Made by a program: the position numbers and the translations under genes. From Vibrio alfacsensis (lineage in GTDB: Bacteria; Pseudomonadota; Gammaproteobacteria; Enterobacterales; Vibrionaceae), in the NCBI RefSeq assembly GCF_003544875.1, contig NZ_CP032093.1, positions 558,001 to 622,000 on the forward strand: 64,000 nt of DNA, written 5' to 3'. The notes below the pieces were generated by a model. It was not told where the DNA came from. It saw only the letters and a program-made list of their open reading frames with translations, and did not search any database. Below are positions 6,909 through 17,017 of the stretch, piece after piece. Every line of letters starts with the position of its first letter. Within the stretch, counting starts at the first letter, position 1.

Positions 6909-8039
6909 ATGGACGGATTGATGACCTTATGGTCAGAAACGGGGATCGCGAACTTTGAGTTCGGCCAAATCTGTATGATGTTAGTTGGCTGTACTTTGCT
7001 GTTTTTGGCGATCAAAAAAGGCTTTGAGCCACTGCTATTGCTACCAATTGGTTTTGGTGCCATCTTGGCGAATATCCCAAATGCTGGTTTTACAGAGCCG
7101 GGCGGTCTGCTTTATTACGTTTACTACATAGGGATCGAATCGGGCGTGTTCCCGCTATTGATCTTCATGGGCGTAGGTGCGATGACCGACTTTGGCGCTT
7201 TGATCGCGAACCCGAAAACGCTTTGGTTAGGTGCTGCAGCCCAGTTTGGTATTTTCGCTACCTTGTTTGGCGCGATCTTATTGAACTATGTGCCGGGTAT
7301 GGAATTTTCCATGGCGGATGCTTCGTCTATCGCGATCATTGGTGGTGCAGATGGCCCTACTGCGATCTTCCTTGCCAGCAAGCTTTCTCCAGATCTACTT
7401 GGTGCGATTGCCGTGGCAGCATACAGCTACATGGCGTTGGTGCCGATTATTCAGCCGCCGATCATGAAAGCGTTGACGACGAAAGAAGAACGCCAAATCA
7501 AAATGGCTCAGTTACGCCATGTTGGTAAGTGGGAAAAAGTGCTGTTCCCGCTAGCGGTGTTACTCATGACGATTTTGTTCTTACCGTCTGCGACACCATT
7601 GGTTGGTATGTTCTGTTTAGGGAATTTGATGCGTGAAGCGGGTGTCGTGGATCGTCTCTCTAAAACCGCACAGAATGAGCTAATTAATATTGTCACGATC
7701 TTCTTAGGTCTTGGCGTCGGTTCTAAGCTACAAGCGGAACAATTCCTCAACTTAGAAACACTAGGTATTTTAGGGCTCGGTGCAGTGGCTTTCAGTATTG
7801 GTACTGGGGCGGGCGTTCTGATGGCGAAGCTTCTCAATAAGTTTTCTAAAGAAGACATTAACCCTCTTATCGGTGCAGCAGGCGTTTCTGCAGTACCGAT
7901 GGCGGCACGTGTCGTGAATAAGGTTGGTTTAGAAGCAAACCCACAGAACTTTTTGCTGATGCACGCAATGGGTCCTAACGTTGCTGGCGTACTGGGGTCG
8001 GCTGTCGCTGCTGGTATATTATTAGCATTGGTTGGTTAA
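6909..8039 (+). CDS. oadB: Oxaloacetate decarboxylase beta chain (sodium pump)
   Basis: The integral membrane subunit that decarboxylates carboxybiotin and exports sodium. The 376-residue product is very hydrophobic with about nine or more membrane segments and the conserved [10 protein letters not shown] segment, whose Asp belongs to the ion pathway in this family. The C-terminal third carries [19 protein letters not shown], also typical. The start follows oadA by 9 bases, with GGGAGC as ribosome site. The paralogous methylmalonyl- and glutaconyl-CoA decarboxylase beta subunits look alike, but the neighbouring oadA and oadG fix the assignment. Confidence 0.95.
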   Translation: MDGLMTLWSETGIANFEFGQICMMLVGCTLLFLAIKKGFEPLLLLPIGFGAILANIPNAGFTEPGGLLYYVYYIGIESGVFPLLIFMGVGAMTDFGALIANPKTLWLGAAAQFGIFATLFGAILLNYVPGMEFSMADASSIAIIGGADGPTAIFLASKLSPDLLGAIAVAAYSYMALVPIIQPPIMKALTTKEERQIKMAQLRHVGKWEKVLFPLAVLLMTILFLPSATPLVGMFCLGNLMREAGVVDRLSKTAQNELINIVTIFLGLGVGSKLQAEQFLNLETLGILGLGAVAFSIGTGAGVLMAKLLNKFSKEDINPLIGAAGVSAVPMAARVVNKVGLEANPQNFLLMHAMGPNVAGVLGSAVAAGILLALVG

Positions 8040-8140
8040 TCGGAATATTAAAGAGTCTGGTGGGAAATCGGCGACATAGAATTATCCACCAATTTACAAA
8101 TTGACGATTAACTTCGACAAACAAAATGGTTTATAGTCAA

Positions 8141-8166
8141 AGGGATGCTTTCGCATCCCTTTTTTT
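8141..8166 (+). terminator. Rho-independent terminator after oadB
   Basis: AGGGATG-CTTTCG-CATCCCT followed by a run of T, about 100 bases after oadB. An ATG inside this hairpin extends the next frame but is not a credible start. Confidence 0.85.
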
Positions 8167-8183
8167 CTCTCAGGGAATGGGTT

Positions 8184-9134
8184 ATGGAACACAAACAGAT
8201 AGCGATTACCAAGTTCGGCGATGCCGACGTTCTTGCGATTCAAACGACGTCAACACCAATACCTAAAGCGGGGGAAATCCTCGTAAAAGTTGCCTACTCA
8301 GGCATCAATCCTATCGATGTAAAAACTCGTGCGGGATTAGGATGGGCGGCTGCACAGAACAAAGACAATTTACCTTGGGTGCCAGGTTATGATATTTCAG
8401 GCAAGGTTGTCTCTTGTGGTGAGCAGACGTCACGTTTTGAAATCGGTGATGCTGTGGCAGGCTTAATCGGCTTTCCTGTTCGCGGTGGCGGCTATAGCCA
8501 ATACATTTGTGTTCCAGAGTCCGAACTCAGCCGTGTGCCAAATACGGTCACGCTCGAAGCTGCAGCGGTTTTACCTTTAGCGGGTCAAACCGCAGCTCAA
8601 GCGCTAAGCAAAGCCAACGTCACAGAGGGGGATCGAGTGTTGATTCTAGCCGGTGCTGGTGGCGTTGGGCACCTCGCTGTTCAAATCGCGGTAGCGACCA
8701 AAGCGGAGGTTTTTACAACGTGCAGTGAACGAAATTTAGACTACCTCGCAACGCTGGGCGCACATGCAGTGAACTATCAATTTTCGCCAGTGTCAGAACG
8801 TGTTGAAGATGTAGACGTGTTGATTGATCTTGTTGGCGGCGATGCGGCACTGGATGCACTGAAGTGTCTAACAGACAATGCGCGAGTTATCACTGTTCCG
8901 ACAATTACCGCTGAATTGATTTGTGAAAAAGCAAAATTACTTGGTTTTGAAGCCAGTGGGATGTTGGTTGAGCCAGACCGTGAGCAACTCGATACTTTAC
9001 TTTATATGGTTGGGGTCGGGCTGCTGAAAACTGAAGTACAACACGTCTATCCGTTCAATGAAGTGGCTGAGGCTCACAAGCAAGTTGAATCAGGACGGAC
9101 GCGAGGCAAGATCTTGCTTGATATGACATGTTAG
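8184..9134 (+). CDS. MDR-family NADP(H)-dependent alcohol dehydrogenase / quinone oxidoreductase
   Basis: A cytosolic medium-chain dehydrogenase/reductase of 316 residues. It has an N-terminal GroES-like domain (VKVAYSGINPIDVKTRAG) and a Rossmann domain with AGAGGVGHLAVQIA. The catalytic-zinc Cys/His set of classical alcohol dehydrogenases is absent, which fits the zinc-independent quinone-oxidoreductase branch. The natural substrate cannot be read from sequence. ATG at 8184 is preferred over 8145, which lies inside the terminator hairpin; AGGGA precedes 8184. The 3' end overlaps yqaA by 7 bases, so the two may be cotranslated, but a functional link is not evident. Confidence 0.85.
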   Translation: MEHKQIAITKFGDADVLAIQTTSTPIPKAGEILVKVAYSGINPIDVKTRAGLGWAAAQNKDNLPWVPGYDISGKVVSCGEQTSRFEIGDAVAGLIGFPVRGGGYSQYICVPESELSRVPNTVTLEAAAVLPLAGQTAAQALSKANVTEGDRVLILAGAGGVGHLAVQIAVATKAEVFTTCSERNLDYLATLGAHAVNYQFSPVSERVEDVDVLIDLVGGDAALDALKCLTDNARVITVPTITAELICEKAKLLGFEASGMLVEPDREQLDTLLYMVGVGLLKTEVQHVYPFNEVAEAHKQVESGRTRGKILLDMTC

Positions 9135-9589
9135 AGGCATTCAATGCTGCCTTTGAAAACCTAGCATTATGGTTTTCTGATTCTGCATTGTGGGTATTGT
9201 TCATGACTGGCTTTCTCAGTGCCACCTTACTACCAGGTGGCTCTGAAGCAGGATTGATCGCAACCCTTTCTTTAAACCAGTATTCCGTATCTTCTATCAT
9301 CATGGTTGCCACGATCGGTAATACCCTTGGCGGCTTAACTAATTATTGGCTCGGTTTGTGGATTCCGAACAAAACGCAAGATGAGAAGCACGGCCATACC
9401 GCGTTGAAGTGGCTATCGAAATACGGTTACTGGGGTTTATTTTTTAGCTGGTTGCCTGTTATTGGTGACCCGCTATGTTTAGCGGCAGGATGGTTAAGGA
9501 TGAAATTTCTGCCGTGTTTAGTACTTATATTTTTAGGCAAAGCGGCAAGATATAGCTTGTTAGCTGCCATCTATCTCGGATTATTTTAA
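9128..9589 (+). CDS. yqaA: YqaA-type DedA/SNARE-associated membrane protein
   Basis: A 153-residue inner-membrane protein of the DedA/VTT superfamily, small YqaA branch. Several hydrophobic segments and the conserved FFSWLPVIGDPLCLAAGWLRM segment (quoted in parts: SWLPVIGDP, AAGWLRM) are visible. The superfamily includes lipid scramblases and flippases, but the exact role of YqaA is not established. In E. coli yqaA directly precedes gshA. Here an M16 peptidase gene is placed between them. It overlaps the upstream oxidoreductase by 7 bases and is 9 bases from the peptidase, so all three look like one transcript. Confidence 0.85.
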   Translation: MLEAFNAAFENLALWFSDSALWVLFMTGFLSATLLPGGSEAGLIATLSLNQYSVSSIIMVATIGNTLGGLTNYWLGLWIPNKTQDEKHGHTALKWLSKYGYWGLFFSWLPVIGDPLCLAAGWLRMKFLPCLVLIFLGKAARYSLLAAIYLGLF

Positions 9590-9598
9590 GGAAAGCGC

Positions 9599-12439
9599 AT
9601 GAGAATGTTTTGGGTTGGTGCGTGTTCACTGTTAGTGATCACGGGCTGTGCATCAAACGCTCCGGTATCATTACCGGATGGTGTTACTTTTGTCGAATCG
9701 TCGAAAGCAGAAGATGGGAAAGTCAAAATCCCATACCAGAAATATCTACTGGATAATGGTCTCACGGTGATTCTGGCACCAGAGAGTTCAGACCCACTTG
9801 TACACGTTGATGTGACCTACCATGTAGGCTCAGCGCGTGAGGATATCGGAAAATCAGGCTTTGCTCACTTCTTTGAGCATATGATGTTCCAAGGTTCTGA
9901 AAATGTCGGTGATCAGCAGCACTTTAAAATTATCACTGAAGCGGGTGGTACACTTAACGGTACCACTAACCGTGACCGCACTAACTACTTTGAAACTGTG
10001 CCGGCGAACCAGTTAGAAAAAATGTTGTGGCTTGAGTCTGATCGCATGGGCTTTTTGCTTGATGCCGTATCGCAACATAAGTTTGAAATTCAACGTTCAA
10101 CCGTTAAGAATGAACGCGCTCAACGTTACGATAACCGTCCATATGGTTTGATTTGGGAGCGCATGGCAGAGGCCTTATACCCAGAAGGGCACCCATATTC
10201 ATGGCAAACCATCGGCTATGTTGAAGATCTCGATCGTGTCGATGTCAACGATTTGAAAGCATTCTTCTTACGTTGGTATGGCCCAAATAACGCGGTCATC
10301 ACCATTGGTGGTGATATCGACGTTAAACAAACGCTTGATTGGGTAAATAAATATTTTGGCTCTATCCCTCGTGGTCCTGAAGTTGAAAATGCACCGAAAC
10401 AACCTGCGAAGCTAGAAGAGAGTAAGTACATTACGCTGGAAGATCGAATCCAACAGCCTATGGTCATGATCGCATGGCCAACCACGTACAGCGGTGAAGC
10501 TAACCAAACGTCACTTGATACTCTATCAAGTGTGCTGGGTAGTGGTACGAATAGCGTGCTATATCAAGACTTGGTGAAAACACAAAAAGCGGTAGATGCC
10601 GGTTCTTTCCATGATTGTGCAGAGTTGTCATGCAATTTCTACGTTTACGCCATGGGTGATTCTGGCGATAAAGGCGATCTCGCTAAGCTATATGACGAGT
10701 TAATGTCATCGCTTAATAAATTTGCTCAAGACGGCGTGACCAAAGATCGTTTAGAGCAATTAAAAGGGCAAGAAGAAGCGGATGCCATTTTTGCGCTAGA
10801 GAGTGTCAAAGGAAAAGTCACTCAGTTGGCATCGAACCAAACTTTCTTCGGCCAACCAGACTTAATTGAAAAGCAACTTGAGCAAATTCGTGCCGTGACA
10901 CCGGAATCTGTCGAGAAAGCGTATCGTGATTTTATCCAAGGAAAAAATAAAGTTACGTTGAGCGTGGTCCCTAAGGGGAAAACGGATCTCGCGGTTAAAC
11001 CTGCCACTTTCGTTACACCAAAACGGACATTACCGGAATACGAAAAAATCACCGATGATCAGTTAGCCTACCGCCGTGCCACGGACAATTTTGATCGTTC
11101 AGTACAACCACCAGTTGGCGAACCAGTCGAAGCGACAATGCCTAAACTGTATGACTTTCAATTTGGCAATGGCTCTAAATTACTCGGTACAGTGAGTAAT
11201 GAAACGCCAACCGTGATGATGCAATTTAGCCTACCAGCGGGTACTCGTTATGTCGATAAAGGTAAAGAAGGGCTTGCTCAGCTGACTGCCGCGATGCTTC
11301 AAGAAGGGACGACTAAGCGCAGCGTAGAGCAAATTCAAGCAGAATTAGATAAGCTTGGCAGCGTTATTTCTGTTGATGCTTCAGGTTACACGACAGACAT
11401 TAGCGTATCGGCACTAGAGAAGAATCTAGCTCCCACACTTAACATTGTTGAAGAGATGCTATTATCACCAGCATTTAAGCAAGAAGATTTTGACCGTGTG
11501 AAAGTGCAAGCGCTAGAAGGGCTTGTTTATGAACAACAAAATCCGAGTTGGATGGCTGCACAAGCAAGTCGACAAGTGCTTTATGGCGATTCTGTATTTG
11601 CTCGTCCTCAAGACGGTACGCAAGCAGGTTTAACTGCACTGACGTTAGATGATGTTCGTGAGTTTTATACTCAGCACTACACGCCGCAAAATGCTCAGAT
11701 CATTGTCGTTGGTGATGTAAGCAAAGTCGAACTTGAAAAACAACTGACGTTTTGGGCGAATTGGGAAGATGAGGCGAATCCAAGCTATGAGCCTCAAAGT
11801 ATTGCCTCTTTAGGTGAGCAAAAAATTCATCTGGTTGATAAACCAGGAGCGCCGCAGAGTGTGGTGATGTTGGTGCGTCAGGGAATGCCTTACGATGCAA
11901 CAGGTGATTTCTATCTTGCTCAATTAGCGAACTTTAACTTGTCTGGTAACTTCAATAGCCGCATCAACCAAAACCTTCGTGAAGATAAAGGCTACACTTA
12001 TGGAGCCTTTGGTTACTTCTCAGGAAATGTGGAAACTGGCTCTGTTGTCTTTACTGCTCAAGTGCGTGCAGATTCAACCGTTGAGTCCATTATTGAGTTC
12101 GAAAATGAGCTTAATGAGTACTCCCAAGCTGGTATGACGGATGATGAATTGAAATTTATGCGACAAGCAGTCGGTCAAAAAGATGCGCTGAAATATGAGA
12201 CGCCAACACAGAAAGGCAAACTTATCAGTGATATTTTGAAATACGATTTAGACCAAGACTATTTGCAGCAACGAAATGCCATCGTCGATACCGTTGATAA
12301 ACGGACACTGGATGCGCTTGCGCAAAAATGGTTTGACCCGAACGACTATCAAATCATTGTTGTCGGGGATGCGAAATCACTTCGTCCTCAACTAGAAAAG
12401 TTAGGGAAAGATGTGGAAGAGCTTGAAATCATTCGATAG
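9599..12439 (+). CDS. M16-family zinc metallopeptidase lipoprotein
   Basis: A large (946-residue) pitrilysin-family peptidase anchored as a lipoprotein: signal sequence with lipobox ITGC (Cys17). The inverted zinc motif HFFEH is at 90-94, with a downstream Glu in the NERAQRYDNRPYG helix. Two M16 repeats are present, an active N-terminal one and an inactive C-terminal one that starts around residue 510 (LYDFQFGNGSKLLGTV). It probably degrades peptides in the periplasm, either at the inner face of the outer membrane or at the inner membrane. The Cys is followed by Ala-Ser, not Asp, which favours outer-membrane sorting. The gene follows yqaA by 9 bases and ends before a strong hairpin. PqqL-like peptidases are the nearest described relatives I can name. 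Confidence 0.9.
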   Translation: MRMFWVGACSLLVITGCASNAPVSLPDGVTFVESSKAEDGKVKIPYQKYLLDNGLTVILAPESSDPLVHVDVTYHVGSAREDIGKSGFAHFFEHMMFQGSENVGDQQHFKIITEAGGTLNGTTNRDRTNYFETVPANQLEKMLWLESDRMGFLLDAVSQHKFEIQRSTVKNERAQRYDNRPYGLIWERMAEALYPEGHPYSWQTIGYVEDLDRVDVNDLKAFFLRWYGPNNAVITIGGDIDVKQTLDWVNKYFGSIPRGPEVENAPKQPAKLEESKYITLEDRIQQPMVMIAWPTTYSGEANQTSLDTLSSVLGSGTNSVLYQDLVKTQKAVDAGSFHDCAELSCNFYVYAMGDSGDKGDLAKLYDELMSSLNKFAQDGVTKDRLEQLKGQEEADAIFALESVKGKVTQLASNQTFFGQPDLIEKQLEQIRAVTPESVEKAYRDFIQGKNKVTLSVVPKGKTDLAVKPATFVTPKRTLPEYEKITDDQLAYRRATDNFDRSVQPPVGEPVEATMPKLYDFQFGNGSKLLGTVSNETPTVMMQFSLPAGTRYVDKGKEGLAQLTAAMLQEGTTKRSVEQIQAELDKLGSVISVDASGYTTDISVSALEKNLAPTLNIVEEMLLSPAFKQEDFDRVKVQALEGLVYEQQNPSWMAAQASRQVLYGDSVFARPQDGTQAGLTALTLDDVREFYTQHYTPQNAQIIVVGDVSKVELEKQLTFWANWEDEANPSYEPQSIASLGEQKIHLVDKPGAPQSVVMLVRQGMPYDATGDFYLAQLANFNLSGNFNSRINQNLREDKGYTYGAFGYFSGNVETGSVVFTAQVRADSTVESIIEFENELNEYSQAGMTDDELKFMRQAVGQKDALKYETPTQKGKLISDILKYDLDQDYLQQRNAIVDTVDKRTLDALAQKWFDPNDYQIIVVGDAKSLRPQLEKLGKDVEELEIIR

Positions 12440-12450
12440 AGCACACATTT

Positions 12451-12485
12451 AATAGCGGAGAGGAGACTCTCCGCTATTCGTTTCT
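12451..12485 (+). terminator. Terminator-like hairpin after M16 peptidase gene
   Basis: A 12-bp stem AATAGCGGAGAG / CTCTCCGCTATT (12451-12478) with loop GAGA lies 12 bases after the peptidase stop. The T-run that follows is weak (CGTTTCT), so termination efficiency is uncertain. Confidence 0.65.
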
Positions 12486-12600
12486 GACTAGATAAATGAC
12501 TTTTTGATGGGTTATTTATCTAGATGGATTACATATCAATAACTTAGCTTTCACTTGCCATGATGTAAGTGACCTGCTCCCAATATAAGCGAACCTCATT

Positions 12601-14168
12601 TTGACTGATTTTGCTGCGCGACTAAAACAAGTTGCATCAAACCCGGAAGTATTTACGCAGTTTGGACGCGGTGTTGAGCGAGAAACCTTGCGCTATCGTC
12701 AGGATGGACACCTAGCAACCACGCCTCATCCTGAGGGGTTGGGTTCAGCGTTCACAAATAAATGGATCACGACAGACTTTTCTGAGTCTCTACTGGAGTT
12801 TATTACGCCGGTGTCGCATGAGATCCCTGAACTGATGGGGCAATTAAAGATATCCACCACTTCACACAAACTAAAATGGGTGAAGAAAAAATGTGGCCAC
12901 TTTCCATGCCATGTTTTGTGGGAAGCGAAGATGATATTCAGCTTGCTCAATACGGCTCATCAAATTCAGCCAAAATGAAAACGCTTTACCGTGAGGGGCT
13001 AAAACGCCGTTACGGTAGTTTGATGCAAATTATCTCTGGTGTGCACTTTAACTTTTCTTTCCCGGAAACATTCTGGGATGCGCTGCATGGTGAGCAAGAT
13101 GAAGAGACGCGTCAAGAGACAAGATCGGCGGCTTACTTTGCTTTGATTCGTAACTACTACCGCTTTGGTTGGATGATTCCATACTTCTTTGGTGCATCTC
13201 CGGCGCTGTGTGGTTCTTTCATTCAAGGTCGTGAGACAGATCTGCCATTCGAGAGCGTAGGTGGCACATTATACCTCCCAAAAGCGACCTCGTTGCGCTT
13301 GAGTGATCTCGGTTACACCAATAGTGCGCAAAGTGTACTTAAGATTGGCTTTAACAGCATCGAGCAGTATCTTGATGGTTTGAGTGATGCGATTCGTCGT
13401 CCGTCTGAAGAGTTTGCAAAGATTGGAGTGAAAGAGAATGGTGAATATCGTCAGCTTAACTCAAATATTCTGCAAATTGAGAATGAACTTTACGCCCCAA
13501 TTCGTCCAAAACGCGTAACGAAGAGCGGTGAAAAACCTTCTGAAGCATTACAGCGTGGCGGTGTGGAATACATTGAAGTTCGTTCTCTTGACGTAAACCC
13601 ATTTAGTGCTGTTGGCGTAAGTGAAGAACAAGTTCGCTTCCTCGATCTGTTCTTAACATGGGCAGCATTGTCAGATTCAGACCCAATGGATGGTTGCGAA
13701 CTTGAGTGCTGGCGTGATAACTGGAACAAGGTCATTGTATCTGGTCGTGAGAAAGGCTTAATGCTGCAAATTGGTTGTCAAGGTGAGCGTTTGTCTCTGC
13801 AAGACTGGGCGCATCGAGTGTTTGCTGAATTACGTCAAATTGCGGTCGAGATGGATGCGGCAACAGGCGGAAGTGCCTACCAAGCTGTATGTAAAAAATT
13901 AGAAGAGTGGATTGATAATCCTGAATTAACCATCTCTGGTCAAATTTTAGAACTAACAAAAGAGTATGGTGGTTTAGGCAAAGTAGGTTGTGCGTTAGGC
14001 ATGAAAGTCCGTGAGGAAAATTTAGCTCACGGTTATGAGCAATATTCAGAAGCCATGATGGAAGCGGAAGTGAGCGCTTCAGTAGAGAAACAGCAACAAG
14101 CCGAGCTGAGTGACACATTGTCATTTGATGAGTTTCTTGAAGACTACTTCGCGTACCTGAAAAAATAA
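12601..14168 (+). pseudogene. gshA: Glutamate-cysteine ligase, frameshifted as given
   Basis: Gamma-glutamylcysteine synthetase, the first enzyme of glutathione synthesis (type 1, proteobacterial). The N-terminal part runs from a TTG start at 12601 ([41 protein letters not shown]) to QLK. The frame then shifts. The rest ([22 protein letters not shown] ... [22 protein letters not shown]) continues one frame over to 14168. Restoring one A in the run at 12846-12848 gives an intact protein of about 522 residues, the normal length. Because everything else is conserved, I think a sequencing error is more likely than a true null, but the given sequence is broken. E. coli gshA also starts with TTG. 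No strong Shine-Dalgarno is visible. Confidence 0.9.
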
Positions 14169-14213
14169 CACCAATGCTTACCTAAATAGGTATAAACATA
14201 ATAAGGACAGGGA

Positions 14214-14819
14214 TTGGACATTAAGCCGTTAGTGGTGTCTGTGCTTGGGAGCGTATTGTTAGCTGGTTGTGCTACTGCGCCCCCAAAACAACAGGACAAC
14301 CTATGTGAAATATTCCGCGAAAAATCGGGTTGGTATGACGATGCCAAAGACATGGAAGAAGAATGGGGAACCCCAATTAATGTCGCCATGGCGATTATTA
14401 AGCAAGAGAGTAGCTTCCGTCATGATGCCAAACCACCCAAAGATTATATCCTTGGCTTTATCCCTTGGGGGCGCGTAAGTAGTGCTTATGGCTATGCACA
14501 AGCTCAAGACCCTGCTTGGGAAGACTTTCAGAAAGCAACAGGTCAAGGTGGTTCACGTACCAACTTCGATGATTCAATGATGTTTGTTGGTTGGTATACC
14601 CACGAAACGCGTCGCCAGTTAGGTATCTCGTTGTGGGACCCATATAACCAATACCTTGCTTATCATGAGGGGCGAGGGGGTTATAAACGAGGAACATATA
14701 AGAGTAAGCCGAGTTTGGTAAAGGTCGCAAGGCGAGTTGAACAAACCGCAAAAACGTATGGCTGGCAGCTTAAGCAATGCCGCCAAGAATTAGAAGACAG
14801 CAGTAGCTGGTTCTTTTAA
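14214..14819 (+). CDS. Lytic transglycosylase (SLT-domain) lipoprotein
   Basis: A 201-residue lipoprotein (lipobox LLAGC, Cys19) with an SLT-type lysozyme-like domain. The putative catalytic Glu is in AIIKQESSFRHDAK (about residue 66), followed by AYGYAQAQDPAWEDF and AYHEG, conserved features of SLT folds. It probably cleaves peptidoglycan at the outer membrane. The start is TTG at 14214 with AAGGA six bases upstream; no nearby in-frame ATG includes the signal peptide. It is short, like MltE/EmtA, but the sequence does not match that protein, so no symbol is given. It interrupts the gshA-luxS pairing seen in E. coli. Confidence 0.85.
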   Translation: MDIKPLVVSVLGSVLLAGCATAPPKQQDNLCEIFREKSGWYDDAKDMEEEWGTPINVAMAIIKQESSFRHDAKPPKDYILGFIPWGRVSSAYGYAQAQDPAWEDFQKATGQGGSRTNFDDSMMFVGWYTHETRRQLGISLWDPYNQYLAYHEGRGGYKRGTYKSKPSLVKVARRVEQTAKTYGWQLKQCRQELEDSSSWFF

Positions 14820-14908
14820 CCCCTAATAGTCGAGTTGGGGAATAAATGGAAAGCAATGCCAATACCTCAATATGTTGAGTGTTGGTGGTTACAATCAGGA
14901 GAGATGTA

Positions 14909-15427
14909 ATGCCTTTATTAGACAGTTTTACCGTAGATCACACTCGTATGCATGCCCCAGCGGTTCGCGTGGCAAAAACAATGCAAACTCCAAAAGGGGA
15001 TACGATCACAGTCTTTGATTTACGTTTTACCGCCCCAAACAAAGACATTCTTTCTGAGAAAGGGATTCATACGTTAGAGCACTTGTATGCTGGCTTTATG
15101 CGCAATCACCTAAATGGTGAGCGCGTTGAAATCATTGATATTTCGCCAATGGGCTGCCGTACAGGTTTTTACATGAGCCTAATTGGTACGCCTTCAGAGC
15201 AACAAGTCGCTGACGCCTGGATTGCTGCAATGGAGGATGTGCTAAAGGTTGAGAGTCAAAATAAAATCCCAGAGCTGAATGAATACCAATGTGGTACGGC
15301 TGCGATGCATTCATTAGATGAAGCAAAGCAAATCGCGCAGAATATTCTTGATTCGGGTGTGGCGGTTAACAAGAATGATGAACTTGCCTTACCAGAATCG
15401 ATGCTGAAAGAACTTCGCATAGATTAA
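14909..15427 (+). CDS. luxS: S-ribosylhomocysteine lyase (AI-2 synthase)
   Basis: Cleaves S-ribosylhomocysteine to homocysteine and DPD, the precursor of autoinducer-2, in the activated methyl cycle. The 172-residue product has metal ligands HTLEH (54-58) and Cys128 in YQCGT, and catalytic Cys83 in SPMGCRTG. The ATG at 14909 follows CAGGAGAG; an upstream in-frame start at 14879 has no ribosome site and would add a tail not found in LuxS. AI-2 from this gene would feed the quorum-sensing circuit ending at the LuxR/HapR-type regulator at 37.4 kb. Sequence and length are normal. Confidence 0.98.
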   Translation: MPLLDSFTVDHTRMHAPAVRVAKTMQTPKGDTITVFDLRFTAPNKDILSEKGIHTLEHLYAGFMRNHLNGERVEIIDISPMGCRTGFYMSLIGTPSEQQVADAWIAAMEDVLKVESQNKIPELNEYQCGTAAMHSLDEAKQIAQNILDSGVAVNKNDELALPESMLKELRID

Positions 15428-15480
15428 GCTCTATCGGTTTGCTTAGAGCCAGGTTTTAATAACAACAAGTTTGAATAACA

Positions 15481-15510
15481 AAGAGCCTGACACATTGTCA
15501 GGCTCTTTTT
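15481..15510. terminator. Terminator between luxS and corB-like gene
   Basis: A 12-bp perfect stem AAGAGCCTGACA / TGTCAGGCTCTT with loop CAT, followed by TTT on the plus strand. It serves luxS and lies downstream of the convergent corB-like gene as well. Confidence 0.9.
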
Positions 15511-15545
15511 GTTCTTGGCTTGGTTTTGTTCTTTGCTTAGTCAAG

Positions 15546-16820
15546 CTAGCTGCTCTTTTTAAGTTTCGGAAAAACTTTGACAAGCTTTATACGGTTTTCC
15601 TCGATGTTGACGATCTCCATCGGGTGGCCGGCAACATGCACACTAAGGTGGCTTTCGGGAATGTCTTCTAAATGCTCAAGGATCAGACCATTGAGCGTTC
15701 TTGGGCCGTCAGTAGGCAGCTTCCACTTCAAGCCTTTGTTGATGTCACGGATATTCGTACTCCCCTCTATCAAAAAGCTCCCATCACCTTGGGGAGTAAT
15801 TTCCTCAGAAAGACTTGGTGCGATAGAGGTCGTGAACTCGCCAATAATTTCTTCCAAGATATCTTCTAATGTGACGAGACCATTGATGTCACCATATTCA
15901 TCAACAATGAGGCCAATGCGCTGTTTGTTGCGCTGGAACTTCAACATCTGAACATTGAGAGGCGTTCCTTCAGGAATGTAGTAAACCTCATCCGCCGCTC
16001 GCAATAAGGTTTCTTTAGTGAACTCGTTTTTTTCTAACATCAAACGATAGGATTCACGTAATCGTAGCATGCCGACGACTTCGTCGATTTGATCACGATA
16101 GAGAACAATGCGGCCGTGTGGAGAGTGAGTTAGCTGACGAACGATCGATTTCCAATCATCGTTTATATCAATGCCAGTTATCTCATTTCGAGGCACCATG
16201 ATGTCATTTACAGTGACGTGTTCTAAGTCGAGAATGGATACCAACATGTCTTGGTGGCGTCGAGGAATAAGACCACCGGCTTCATTAACGACGGTACGCA
16301 GCTCTTCTGAGCTCAAGTGATCTTCCGTGGTGTGATCGGCTTTTACACCAATTAAACGGATAAAACCGTTGGTAATGAAGTTGACGAGCATTACCAGTGG
16401 TGACAGCACTTTCATCAGTATCGTCAGGAGGATACTACTCGCATAGGATACGCGTTCGGGATAAAGGGATGCGATCGTTTTTGGTGTGACTTCTGCGAAG
16501 ACTAAAACCACCATGGTCAGTGCACCTGTTGCTATCGCCACACCTAAATCACCATACAAACGCATGCCTAAGATGGTTGCGATAGCAGAAGCAAGAATAT
16601 TAACGAGGTTGTTGCCGATAAGAATGAGACCAATAAGGCGATCGGGCCGGTCGAGAAGCTTTTCGACTCGCCTTGCCCCTTTATGCCCATTATTGGCTAA
16701 GTGCTTTAAGCGGTAGCGGTTCAAAGACATCATCCCTGTTTCTGAACCTGAGAAGTAACCTGATATGACGATCAGACACGCGAGTAGCGCAAATAAGATA
16801 CCCGTAGATATGTCGTCCAA
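15546..16820 (-). CDS. yfjD: CNNM/CorB-type membrane protein with CBS domains
   Basis: A 424-residue inner-membrane protein of the HlyC/CorC/CNNM family (E. coli YfjD/CorB). An N-terminal DUF21 membrane domain (about 1-150; GYFSGSETGMMSLNRYRLK at its start) is followed by a CBS pair (about 190-335; ITGIDINDDWKSIV, VTLEDILEEIIGEF) and a C-terminal CorC/HlyC domain. The family transports or regulates magnesium (or cobalt) ions. The only start consistent with the conserved MDDISTGIL N-terminus is TTG at 16820, with AAGGAA upstream. As in E. coli it neighbours ypjD and ffh. Exact ion specificity cannot be read from the sequence. Confidence 0.9.
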   Translation of the reverse strand: MDDISTGILFALLACLIVISGYFSGSETGMMSLNRYRLKHLANNGHKGARRVEKLLDRPDRLIGLILIGNNLVNILASAIATILGMRLYGDLGVAIATGALTMVVLVFAEVTPKTIASLYPERVSYASSILLTILMKVLSPLVMLVNFITNGFIRLIGVKADHTTEDHLSSEELRTVVNEAGGLIPRRHQDMLVSILDLEHVTVNDIMVPRNEITGIDINDDWKSIVRQLTHSPHGRIVLYRDQIDEVVGMLRLRESYRLMLEKNEFTKETLLRAADEVYYIPEGTPLNVQMLKFQRNKQRIGLIVDEYGDINGLVTLEDILEEIIGEFTTSIAPSLSEEITPQGDGSFLIEGSTNIRDINKGLKWKLPTDGPRTLNGLILEHLEDIPESHLSVHVAGHPMEIVNIEENRIKLVKVFPKLKKSS

Positions 16821-17017
16821 AACGCTGCAGTTCCTTGTATGTGTTTATTTAATTTATGACCGACCATGGTCACTTCGTCAATGAGCTTTATTCAAGTATT
16901 GTCTATCTAAGTGCTATCGAGCTAAGTGTCGAGTTAGGTTCTCTCAAGAGAGCCGTTCATCAAAATCACAGAGATAAGTAAGCGTTACTCTATTTTATTT
17001 GCAGGCCAATATAAAGG
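16821..17017. other. Intergenic region between yfjD and ypjD
   Basis: About 200 bp carrying the upstream region of the minus-strand corB-like gene. No further gene is visible. Confidence 0.5.

Noticed and set aside
12601..14168. Programmed ribosomal frameshift in gshA
   Set aside because: No known precedent in this family and no slippery heptamer or downstream structure. A base error or mutation is simpler.
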